This document shows positions 1 through 5,580 of a stretch of DNA of 5,580 nt, one piece after another. The notes beneath the pieces were generated by a model. It was not told the origin of the DNA and ran no database searches. It was given only the letters and a program-made list of their open reading frames with translations. This DNA comes from Bacillota bacterium (GTDB taxonomy: Bacteria; Bacillota; Clostridia; UBA1381), in contig JAJQAT010000086.1 in NCBI GenBank assembly GCA_021203665.1, positions 1 to 5,580 of the forward strand. The letters are read 5' to 3'. Position numbers and translations under genes: made by a program. Numbering within the stretch: the first letter of the stretch is position 1; the number at the start of each line of letters is the position of its first letter.

Positions 1-48
1 TTGTAAGACATATCACAGCATTATATATGGAAAACGGAGGAAAAAACA

Positions 49-600
49 ATGGCGAATTACAAGGAGAAAACCGTGCTTATGGACGCGGCGACCGCGAGGC
101 GCGCGGTAAGCAGAATGGCGTATGAAATTCTCGAGCGCAACAGGGGCACGGAAAATCTTGCAATAATAGGCATTCAGACAAAGGGAGTGCTTTTGGCAAG
201 GCTTATAGCGGAAAAAATAGCCGAGATAGAGGGTGTATGTCCGCAGATGGGAAGCCTTGACATAACCTTTTACCGCGACGACCTTACAAGGCTCAGCGAG
301 CATCCTATTGTCGCGGGAAATGACATTGCTTTTTCCATAGAGGATAAAAAAATTATTTTGATTGACGACGTGCTGTATTCCGGAAGAACCATACGCGCGG
401 CGATGGAGGAAATATTCGACATGGGACGTCCCGAAAGGATTGAGCTTGCCGTGCTTATCGACAGAGGCGGACGCGAGCTGCCCATACGCGCGGATTATAT
501 CGGACGCGGCGTACCCACCTCGCGCGATGAATATATCAATGTCGCGATAGACGATGAAAAAATAGAAAAAGTATCAATATGCGGCAAGGGGGAAGAATAA
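49..600 (+). CDS. pyrR: PyrR: pyrimidine operon attenuator / uracil phosphoribosyltransferase
   Basis: The 183-residue protein matches the PyrR family in length (B. subtilis PyrR is about 181) and along its whole sequence. Family members bind pyr mRNA when loaded with UMP or UTP and promote termination of transcription; PRPP opposes this. Many also convert uracil and PRPP to UMP. The type I phosphoribosyltransferase PRPP loop is clear at residues 102-114 (IILIDDVLYSGRT). Other family blocks are GIQTKG (41-46), DITFYRDDL (71-79) and DRGGRELPIRADYIG (138-152). Basic residues R30, R142, R147 and R153 lie where B. subtilis PyrR has RNA-contacting basic residues; Y25 replaces a histidine there. 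The start is set by GGAGG at 36-40, eight bases before ATG. It is the first gene of the visible operon, three bases before pyrB, so it probably controls its own transcript. The RNA target is not visible in the 48 bases upstream. Confidence 0.96.
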   Translation: MANYKEKTVLMDAATARRAVSRMAYEILERNRGTENLAIIGIQTKGVLLARLIAEKIAEIEGVCPQMGSLDITFYRDDLTRLSEHPIVAGNDIAFSIEDKKIILIDDVLYSGRTIRAAMEEIFDMGRPERIELAVLIDRGGRELPIRADYIGRGVPTSRDEYINVAIDDEKIEKVSICGKGEE

Positions 601-603
601 ATT

Positions 604-1524
604 ATGAAAAAGGATTTACTCGGACTAAAGGATTTGAGCGCGGATAATATCAATAGTATACTTGAAACGGCGGAAACCATGAAGCTTATACTCAGTCAGC
701 CTAACAAGAAAACGCCTCATCTTCAGGGCAAAACGGTCGTAAACCTGTTTTATGAGAACAGCACAAGAACAAGACTGTCCTTTGAGCTGGCGGCGAAATA
801 CATGAGCGCGAACGCGGCGAATATAACCGCGAGCGGATCTTCGGTGCAAAAGGGCGAAACGCTTATAGACACCGCCGAAACCATAAATGCGATGGGTACG
901 GATATTCTTGTCGTGCGCCACAGCATGAGCGGCGCGCCGCATCTTATCGCGCCGCTTGTAAGCGCGTCGGTTATCAACGCCGGCGACGGTATGGACGAGC
1001 ATCCCACACAGGCTCTTTTGGATATGCTGACCATAAAGGAGAAAAAGGGCGGCTTTAAGGGACTTAAGGTGGCGATTGTGGGCGACATAAATCACAGCAG
1101 AGTGGTAAGAAGCAATATTTACGGACTTACAAAGCTCGGCGCGGAGGTAAGCGTCGGCGGACCGAGCACGCTTATACCTCCGGGCATGGAAAAAATGGGC
1201 GTGATGGTCTTTAAGAGTATTCCCGAGGCGATAGTGGACGCGGACGGGGTAATGGGACTGCGCATACAGCTTGAAAGACAAAAGAGCGGACTTTTCCCGA
1301 GCCTCAGGGAATATTACAGATTTTTCGGCATAGATGAAAAACGCCTTAAATTCGCCAAGCCGGACGCGCTTGTTATGCACCCGGGACCGGTAAACCGCGG
1401 AGTGGAATTTTCGTCGAGCGTGATAGACGGCGACCAAAGCGTAATAAACGAGCAGGTCACAAACGGTGTCGCGGTGAGAATGGCGGTTATGTATATACTG
1501 TCAAGAGGCGGATTCGCCGATTAA
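604..1524 (+). CDS. pyrB: Aspartate carbamoyltransferase catalytic chain (PyrB)
   Basis: This cytosolic enzyme condenses carbamoyl phosphate with L-aspartate to N-carbamoyl-L-aspartate, the first committed step of pyrimidine synthesis. The 306 residues match the usual catalytic-chain length. The N-terminal domain has the carbamoyl-phosphate loop STRTR (53-57), the mobile-loop S80 and K83 followed by GET, R105-H106, and HPTQ (133-136). The C-terminal aspartate domain has DINHSRVVRS (161-170), RIQLERQ (220-226) and HPGPVNRG (259-266). These are the active-site blocks known from E. coli ATCase, and none is broken. No pyrI regulatory chain follows; pyrC does. Together with the PyrR-led operon this suggests an unregulated trimer like that of B. 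subtilis, though pyrI could lie elsewhere. Its ribosome binding site (AAGGGGGAAG, 586-595) lies inside the last codons of pyrR, so the two genes are probably translationally coupled. Ornithine carbamoyltransferase is the main alternative, but the sequence blocks and context fit ATCase. Confidence 0.97.
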   Translation: MKKDLLGLKDLSADNINSILETAETMKLILSQPNKKTPHLQGKTVVNLFYENSTRTRLSFELAAKYMSANAANITASGSSVQKGETLIDTAETINAMGTDILVVRHSMSGAPHLIAPLVSASVINAGDGMDEHPTQALLDMLTIKEKKGGFKGLKVAIVGDINHSRVVRSNIYGLTKLGAEVSVGGPSTLIPPGMEKMGVMVFKSIPEAIVDADGVMGLRIQLERQKSGLFPSLREYYRFFGIDEKRLKFAKPDALVMHPGPVNRGVEFSSSVIDGDQSVINEQVTNGVAVRMAVMYILSRGGFAD

Positions 1525-1529
1525 GAGAA

Positions 1530-1534
1530 AGGAG
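1530..1534 (+). promoter_or_regulatory. Ribosome binding site deciding the pyrC start
   Basis: AGGAG lies between the pyrB stop and two consecutive in-frame ATG codons at 1538 and 1541. The gap is three bases to the first and six to the second. The other genes in this operon use gaps of five to nine bases, so initiation at 1541 is the more likely, giving a 430-residue PyrC. Changing the start removes only one methionine and has no effect on function. Confidence 0.7.
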
Positions 1535-1537
1535 ATT

Positions 1538-2833
1538 ATGATGAAAATACTTATAAAGGGCGGCAGGGTAATCGACCCCGCCAACAATGTGGATAAGGTT
1601 ACGGATATTTTCGTCGATAACGGCGTGATTTCCGACATCGGCGACGACCTCGAGCTTGAGGGAATAGATATGGAGGTCATAGACGCGTCGGGCAAGATTG
1701 TCTCGCCCGGACTTGTGGATATGCACTGCCATTTGCGCGACCCCGGACAGGAGTATAAGGAGGACATTGAAACGGGCACCAGGAGCGCCGCTGTGGGCGG
1801 TATCACATCGATCGCGTGTATGCCGAACACAAAGCCGGTTATAGACAGCGAGGCGGTTGTAAGCTATATAAGAAACAGAGCCAAGGAGGTGGGATATGTA
1901 AACGTATATCCCATCGGAGCTGTTTCAAAGGGACTTGAGGGAAAGGAGCTTGCCGAGATAGGCGAGCTGAAATTCGCCGGCGCGGTGGCAATATCGGACG
2001 ACGGACATCCGGTTGTAAGCTCCGGACTTATGCGCAGAGCCATGGAATACGCGGATATGTTTGATATGACGGTAATTTCGCATTGCGAGGATTTGGGACT
2101 TGCCGACGGCGGACATATGAACGAGGGATATATGTCAACATATCTCGGACTTCGCGGCATAACGAGAGCCGCGGAGGAGGTTATGGTATCGAGGGATATT
2201 ATAATAGCCGAGGCAACGGGAACGGCGATACACATCGCGCACGTAAGCACAAGAGGCTCGGTCGAGCTTGTGCGTCAGGCTAAAAAGCGCGGAGTGCGCG
2301 TGACGTGCGAAACCTGCCCGCATTATTTCACTCTTACCGAAAAAGCGGTTGACGGCTTTAACACAAACGCGAAAATGAATCCGCCGCTGAGAACGGACGA
2401 CGACGTGGAGGCGATAAAAGAGGGACTTAAGGACGGCACGATAGACTGTATCGTAACCGACCACGCGCCGCACCATATAGATGAAAAGAACTGTGAATTC
2501 GCGCTTGCGCTGAACGGTATAGTAGGCTTTGAAACCTCTCTCGGACTCGGACTTGAATATCTTGTAAAGCCGGGAGTGCTTACGCTGAACGAGCTTATAG
2601 AGAAAATGTCCGTAAATCCGTCAAGAATATTGGGACTGAGCAAGGGAAAGCTGTCCGTGGGCGGCTGCGCGGATATTACGATATTCAATCCCGACAAGGA
2701 GTGGACGGTTGATATATCGAAATTTGAATCAAAGAGTAAAAATTCACCGTATGACGGCTTCAAGCTTTGCGGAAAACCCGAATATGTAATCGTGAACGGT
2801 GATATAATAGTAAATCAAGGCGTGCTGCTGTAA
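1538..2833 (+). CDS. pyrC: Dihydroorotase, type I, zinc metalloenzyme (PyrC)
   Basis: The enzyme reversibly cyclises N-carbamoyl-L-aspartate to L-dihydroorotate. At 430-431 residues it is the long Bacillus/Aquifex-type (type I) enzyme of the amidohydrolase superfamily, not the shorter (about 350 residue) E. coli type. Metal ligands expected of this family are all present, numbered from the first Met: H63 and H65 in DMHCHLRDPG, D155 in SDDG, H182 in SHCED, H235 in HIAHVS, and D308 in TDHAPH. Substrate-binding blocks MPNT (95-98) and NPPLR (281-285) are also seen, and the C-terminal ADITIFNPD segment (368-376) is typical. The spacing of the metal ligands matches the B. anthracis enzyme as I recall it. 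It is therefore predicted to be active, unlike the degenerate PyrC-like partners of some ATCases. Two adjacent ATG codons are possible starts; the second (1541) has better ribosome-site spacing. Allantoinase or hydantoinase is possible by superfamily, but the pyr context argues strongly against it. Confidence 0.96.
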   Translation: MMKILIKGGRVIDPANNVDKVTDIFVDNGVISDIGDDLELEGIDMEVIDASGKIVSPGLVDMHCHLRDPGQEYKEDIETGTRSAAVGGITSIACMPNTKPVIDSEAVVSYIRNRAKEVGYVNVYPIGAVSKGLEGKELAEIGELKFAGAVAISDDGHPVVSSGLMRRAMEYADMFDMTVISHCEDLGLADGGHMNEGYMSTYLGLRGITRAAEEVMVSRDIIIAEATGTAIHIAHVSTRGSVELVRQAKKRGVRVTCETCPHYFTLTEKAVDGFNTNAKMNPPLRTDDDVEAIKEGLKDGTIDCIVTDHAPHHIDEKNCEFALALNGIVGFETSLGLGLEYLVKPGVLTLNELIEKMSVNPSRILGLSKGKLSVGGCADITIFNPDKEWTVDISKFESKSKNSPYDGFKLCGKPEYVIVNGDIIVNQGVLL

Positions 2834-2848
2834 CAGGAGGATAAAATT

Positions 2849-3763
2849 ATGTCAGTGGATTTGTTGGTACAGAAGATTAAGGAAAAGGGCAATCCGTCGG
2901 TTGCGGGACTTGACCCGAAGCTGGAATATGTGCCGGAGTATATAAAGAAGAAGGCTTACGCCGAATACGGACAAAATCTTAAGGGCGCGTCGGAGGCGAT
3001 ATGGGAGTATAACAAAGGTCTTATCGATGCCGTATACGATGTTGTTCCGGCGGTTAAGCCGCAGTCCGCGTTTTATGAAATGTACGGCTTGTGCGGCGAG
3101 GAGGTTATGCACAGGACAATTTCATACGCAAAGGAAAAGGGACTTTACGTCATTCTTGATGTTAAGAGAAACGACATAGGCACAACGGCGCAGGCGTATT
3201 CAAAGGCGTATCTCGGAAAAGCGGATGTGGACGGCACCCTTTGCGACGCGTGCGGTGTTGACTGCATAACCGTCAATCCGTTTCCGGGCTCGGACGGCGT
3301 AAAGCCGTTCATAGAGGACTGCAAAAGGTATGATAAGGCTATATTCACGCTTGTGAAAATGTCGAATCCGTCCTCCGGCGAATTGCAGGATTTGCTTTCC
3401 GACGGAGAGCATATATATGAAAAAATCGCGAGGTATGTAAACGAGTGGAATCAAGACACCATAGGCAAAAGCGGCTACGGCGCGGTAGGCGCGGTAGTGG
3501 GCGCCACATATCCCGAGCAGGCGGCGCGGCTGAGAAAGCTTATGCCGAAATCATATTTCCTTGTTCCCGGCTACGGAGCGCAGGGCGGCGGAGCGCGGGG
3601 CGTTGTTCCGTGCTTTAATGACGACGGCTTGGGCGCGATAGTAAACTCCTCGAGAGGTATTATGTGCGCGTATAAGAAGGGTGATTATAAAGAGGAACAG
3701 TTCGCCGAGGCGGCAAGAGCCGAGGCGGTAAGAATGAAGAATGATATAACAAGCGTGTTATAA
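2849..3763 (+). CDS. pyrF: Orotidine 5'-phosphate decarboxylase, type 2 (PyrF)
   Basis: The enzyme decarboxylates OMP to UMP, the last step of the pathway. With 304 residues it belongs to the longer bacterial type-2 subfamily rather than the roughly 230-240 residue E. coli/Bacillus type. The catalytic tetrad pattern of the family is present as D104, K106 and D109-I110 in LDVKRNDIGTT. The substrate-aspartate block GLDP is at 20-23 and AVKPQSAFYE at 68-77. The phosphate-binding region near the C-terminus is marked by VPGYGAQGGG (239-248) and NSSRG (266-270). The start is fixed by AGGAGG at 2835-2840, eight bases before ATG. It lies 15 bases after pyrC and ahead of the two dihydroorotate dehydrogenase genes, so the operon order does not follow the order of reactions. 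Its substrate must come from a PyrE encoded outside the window. Confidence 0.96.
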   Translation: MSVDLLVQKIKEKGNPSVAGLDPKLEYVPEYIKKKAYAEYGQNLKGASEAIWEYNKGLIDAVYDVVPAVKPQSAFYEMYGLCGEEVMHRTISYAKEKGLYVILDVKRNDIGTTAQAYSKAYLGKADVDGTLCDACGVDCITVNPFPGSDGVKPFIEDCKRYDKAIFTLVKMSNPSSGELQDLLSDGEHIYEKIARYVNEWNQDTIGKSGYGAVGAVVGATYPEQAARLRKLMPKSYFLVPGYGAQGGGARGVVPCFNDDGLGAIVNSSRGIMCAYKKGDYKEEQFAEAARAEAVRMKNDITSVL

Positions 3764-3772
3764 AAAATTTCT

Positions 3773-3788
3773 CCGCCCTTACGGGCGG
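3773..3788 (+). promoter_or_regulatory. Intercistronic GC-rich hairpin before pyrK
   Basis: CCGCCC (3773-3778) pairs perfectly with GGGCGG (3783-3788) around a four-base TTAC loop. It sits in the 41-base gap between pyrF and pyrK, the widest in the operon. A run of six A lies on its 5' side and no T run follows it on the + strand, so it is not a + strand Rho-independent terminator. An alternative pairing exists: CTCCG (3771-3775) is complementary to CGGAG (3794-3798), which covers most of the pyrK ribosome binding site. The two pairings are mutually exclusive because both use 3773-3775. Roles in mRNA processing, stabilisation or setting pyrK translation are inferences; the complementarity is directly visible. 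Confidence 0.55.
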
Positions 3789-3804
3789 CGGAACGGAGGT
3801 AAAA

Positions 3805-4572
3805 ATGAAAAAGGTTGAAAACTGTAGGCTTATCCGAAAAAAGGAGATAGCGGACGGCATATTTGATTTTGTGATAGAGAGCGAGGACATAGCGGGGGAA
3901 ACGCAATGCGGTCAGTTCCTGCATATAAACTGCGGTGAAAGCACGTTTTTGCGCCGCCCTATAAGCATATGCGATGCCGGTAACGGCGAGGTGCGCTTTA
4001 TTTTCGAGGTAAAGGGCAAGGGTACGGAGGAGCTTGCAAAAAAAGAGGTCGGAGATTATATAGACGTTATGGGACCCCTGGGACACGGCTTTGAAATTAA
4101 GTCCGGCGTTAAAAATCCCGTTATAATAGGCGGCGGAATAGGTGTTTTCCCGCTTTATAAGCTTGCAAGGGAATTAAAAACCGCCGACGTGTTCCTCGGA
4201 TTCAGGAGCAAGGACAGAGTTGTTATGGAGGAGGAGTTTGAAAGAACGGCAAAGACCGTTATCGTCGGAACAGACGACGGCAGCTACGGATATAACGGAT
4301 ATATCGCGTCGGCTATGGAGCAATACTTGAGCTTCCATGATTGTGATATGATTTATTCCTGCGGACCTATGCCCATGCTGAAGGCCGTAAAGAAAATCGC
4401 GGAGGACAGAGGAATAAGGTGCCAGATTTCCCTGGAACAGCGCATGGGATGCGGAATAGGCGCGTGCCTTGTATGCAGCTGCGAAACGAATAAAGAGGGC
4501 AGTGACAAATACGCTAAGGTATGCACCAACGGACCGGTATTTTATTCCGAGGAGGTGACGCTCAATGATTAA
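3805..4572 (+). CDS. pyrK: Dihydroorotate dehydrogenase B, electron transfer subunit (PyrK)
   Basis: PyrK is the FAD and [2Fe-2S] subunit that carries electrons from PyrD's FMN to NAD+. The 255 residues match the family. The N-terminal FAD-binding barrel shows GQFLHI (36-41), the flavin motif RRPISI (50-55), and GPLGHGF (90-96). The nucleotide-binding domain has the glycine-rich GGGIGVFPL (109-117) and CGP (186-188), as in ferredoxin-reductase-like proteins. The C-terminal cluster ligands are C216, C221, C224 and C240, spaced C-x4-C-x2-C-x15-C, close to the Lactococcus PyrK pattern; C226 is an extra nearby cysteine. The protein is cytosolic, with no signal peptide or membrane segment. GGAGG at 3795-3799 precedes ATG by five bases. 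Its end overlaps pyrD by eight bases, consistent with paired production of the two subunits of the heterotetramer. Sulfide dehydrogenase or NfnA-type subunits are homologous, but the pyrD overlap settles the call. Confidence 0.96.
   Translation: MKKVENCRLIRKKEIADGIFDFVIESEDIAGETQCGQFLHINCGESTFLRRPISICDAGNGEVRFIFEVKGKGTEELAKKEVGDYIDVMGPLGHGFEIKSGVKNPVIIGGGIGVFPLYKLARELKTADVFLGFRSKDRVVMEEEFERTAKTVIVGTDDGSYGYNGYIASAMEQYLSFHDCDMIYSCGPMPMLKAVKKIAEDRGIRCQISLEQRMGCGIGACLVCSCETNKEGSDKYAKVCTNGPVFYSEEVTLND
4551..4555 (+). promoter_or_regulatory. pyrD ribosome binding site inside pyrK
   Basis: GGAGG, within a longer GAGGAGGTGA stretch at 4549-4558, lies in the last codons of pyrK and is nine bases ahead of the pyrD ATG at 4565. 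The pyrK stop (TAA, 4570-4572) falls just inside pyrD. Ribosomes ending pyrK are therefore placed directly at the pyrD start, a layout that favours translational coupling of the two subunits. Confidence 0.8.
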
Positions 4573-5476
4573 TACAAAAATTAATTTCTGCGGCGTTGAA
4601 TTTAAAAATCCGATAGTAACCGCTTCGGGAACCTTTGGGTTCGGTATGGAATATAACCAATTCGCACCGCTTGAGGAGTACGGCGGGTTCAGTGCAAAGG
4701 GACTTACAAGAAAGCCGAGAGAGGGCAATAAACCGCCGAGAATAGCGGAAACTCCGAGCGGAATACTCAACAGCGTCGGACTGCAAAATCCGGGCGTTGA
4801 ATATTTTGCGAAGTCAATTATGCCGATACTTGAGGATTATGACACAAATGTAATCGCGAATATGTCGGGAAACACAATAGAGGAATATTGCGAAATGGCT
4901 CAGATTCTTTCCGATACGGGCGTAAGTATTATAGAAATGAATATTTCCTGTCCCAACGTAAAGCACGGCGGACTGGCGTTCGGAACGGACCCGAGGGTTG
5001 TGGAAGAGCTTACCGCGGCGGTGAAAAAGCACTGCAAAAAGCCGCTTGTCGTGAAGCTTTCGCCGAACGTAACCTCAATATCGGAGATAGCCAAGGCGGC
5101 GGAAAGCGGCGGAGCGGACGGACTTTCTCTTATAAATACCCTGCTCGGTATGAAGATAGACATTAACACCCGCCGTCCTATTCTGAAAAACAATACCGGC
5201 GGACTTTCGGGCCCCGCGGTAAAGCCCGTTGCCGTCAGAATGATACACGAGGTTCACGAGGCTGTAAAGCTGCCGATAATAGGTATGGGCGGAGTTATGA
5301 GCGGCGAGGACGTGATTGAATTTATGCTTGCGGGCGCGTCGCTTGTGGCTTTGGGAACCGGACTTTTCGCGAAGCCCGATTTGATAATTCCGGCAAAACA
5401 AGACATTATGAAATATATGGAAAAGCATAGCATTGACGATATAAACAGCATAATTGGCGCCGCCGTTATGAATTAG
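4565..5476 (+). CDS. pyrD: Dihydroorotate dehydrogenase B (NAD+), catalytic subunit (PyrD, class 1B)
   Basis: PyrD is the FMN-containing catalytic subunit that oxidises dihydroorotate to orotate. The 303 residues form a TIM barrel with class-1 features. These include the FMN-side PIVTASGTFGFG (16-27), the K46 block KGLT, and the substrate loop NSVGLQNPG (69-77). NISCPNV (126-132) contains C129 as the expected catalytic base; class 2 membrane enzymes have serine there. KLSPN (164-168), NT (191-192), the flavin-phosphate segment GGLSGP (212-217), GMGG (240-243) and GTG (264-266) complete the site. No N-terminal membrane-association helix is present, so the protein is soluble. The preceding overlapping pyrK makes this the 1B, NAD+-linked type rather than the fumarate-linked 1A type. 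Expected assembly is a PyrD2-PyrK2 heterotetramer. It is the last gene before the predicted terminator; pyrE does not follow within the window. Confidence 0.97.
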   Translation: MINTKINFCGVEFKNPIVTASGTFGFGMEYNQFAPLEEYGGFSAKGLTRKPREGNKPPRIAETPSGILNSVGLQNPGVEYFAKSIMPILEDYDTNVIANMSGNTIEEYCEMAQILSDTGVSIIEMNISCPNVKHGGLAFGTDPRVVEELTAAVKKHCKKPLVVKLSPNVTSISEIAKAAESGGADGLSLINTLLGMKIDINTRRPILKNNTGGLSGPAVKPVAVRMIHEVHEAVKLPIIGMGGVMSGEDVIEFMLAGASLVALGTGLFAKPDLIIPAKQDIMKYMEKHSIDDINSIIGAAVMN

Positions 5477-5493
5477 TTACAGACTAAAGGCTT

Positions 5494-5520
5494 GATGCCG
5501 CCGTGAAAAGCGGCGGCATC
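5494..5520 (+). repeat. Perfect 10-bp inverted repeat downstream of pyrD
   Basis: GATGCCGCCG (5494-5503) and CGGCGGCATC (5511-5520) are exact reverse complements around a seven-base A-rich loop, TGAAAAG. It starts 17 bases after the pyrD stop. The stem is very stable, but no T run follows, so on its own it does not look like an intrinsic terminator. A weaker competing stem, CGGCG (5511-5515) with CGCCG (5520-5524), shares its 3' arm. Protecting the 3' end of the operon mRNA or helping polymerase pause before the next hairpin are plausible but unproven roles. Confidence 0.65.
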
Positions 5521-5548
5521 GCCGTAATAGGTATTTTGTATAGACTTT

Positions 5549-5570
5549 GAGGATTTTATCCTCTTTTTTT
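5549..5570 (+). terminator. Rho-independent terminator of the pyr operon
   Basis: GAGGAT (5549-5554) pairs with ATCCTC (5558-5563) around a three-base TTT loop, and seven T (5564-5570) follow directly. It lies 72 bases past the pyrD stop on the coding strand, the expected place for the operon end. The stem is short, with three G-C pairs, so termination may be partial. I see no PyrR-type binding loop next to it that would make it a regulated attenuator, though the window ends 10 bases later. Confidence 0.7.
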
Positions 5571-5580
5571 GATGTATTTG

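Noticed and set aside
1..29. A promoter-like pair, TTGTAA (1-6) and TATATG (24-29), with a 17-base spacer
   Set aside because: Each box matches consensus at only four of six positions. Transcription would start around the pyrR ribosome site, leaving no usable leader. It is probably chance in an AT-rich stretch.
625..1437. A 270-codon open reading frame on the minus strand opposite pyrB
   Set aside because: It lies wholly inside an intact, highly conserved pyrB. Its translation is rich in Arg, His, Tyr and Val with no recognisable motif, as expected of an antisense shadow.
1538..2833. A dihydroorotase-like inactive subunit (pseudo-PyrC) partnering PyrB
   Set aside because: All expected metal ligands (H63, H65, D155, H182, H235, D308) are present, so an active enzyme is the simplest reading.
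3764..3788. A minus-strand terminator made by the pyrF-pyrK hairpin and the adjacent A run (T run on the minus strand)
   Set aside because: No minus-strand gene is supported nearby that would need it, and the T run is separated from the stem by several bases.
4174..4770. A 198-codon minus-strand frame across the pyrK/pyrD junction
   Set aside because: It is antisense to two well-supported genes, has no recognisable domain, and no convincing ribosome site was seen.
5456..5517. An alternative long-range pairing of GCCGCCG at 5459-5465 (end of pyrD) with CGGCGGC at 5511-5517
   Set aside because: The local perfect 10-bp hairpin at 5494-5520 uses the same 3' arm and would be far more stable. The upstream copy is explained by Gly-Ala-Ala codons in pyrD.

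Overview
The window holds a compact, single-strand (+) operon for de novo UMP synthesis in the order pyrR - pyrB - pyrC - pyrF - pyrK - pyrD, closed by a likely Rho-independent terminator near the right edge. Several traits point to a Clostridia-class Firmicute, with the family unresolved: a PyrR regulator, the two-subunit NAD-dependent dihydroorotate dehydrogenase (PyrK + PyrD type 1B), the longer type-2 OMP decarboxylase, strong GGAGG ribosome binding sites, and frequent ATA, AGA and AGG codons with roughly balanced base composition.

Layout: 1-48 is the end of an upstream region that shows only the pyrR ribosome binding site. 49-5476 is six tightly packed genes. The junctions are 3 bases (pyrR-pyrB), about 13-16 (pyrB-pyrC), 15 (pyrC-pyrF), 41 with a GC-rich hairpin (pyrF-pyrK), and an 8-base overlap (pyrK-pyrD). 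5477-5580 is non-coding. It holds a perfect 10-bp hairpin and then a shorter hairpin followed by seven T, read as the operon terminator. No gene, RNA gene, mobile element or CRISPR array is seen on the minus strand; its long reading frames are mirror images of the pyr genes.

How the genes work together: PyrB joins carbamoyl phosphate to aspartate, PyrC closes the ring to dihydroorotate, and PyrD with PyrK oxidises it to orotate, passing electrons to NAD+. An orotate phosphoribosyltransferase (PyrE), not in this window, must make OMP, which PyrF decarboxylates to UMP. PyrR would sense UMP/UTP and PRPP and repress the operon through its mRNA. Carbamoyl phosphate synthetase (carAB/pyrAA-AB), pyrE, the uracil permease pyrP and the ATCase regulatory subunit pyrI are all absent from this stretch.

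All six enzymes look intact, with their key catalytic residues in place. This is an ordinary housekeeping operon. I see no sign of an undescribed system; the findings are modest points on regulation and gene content.
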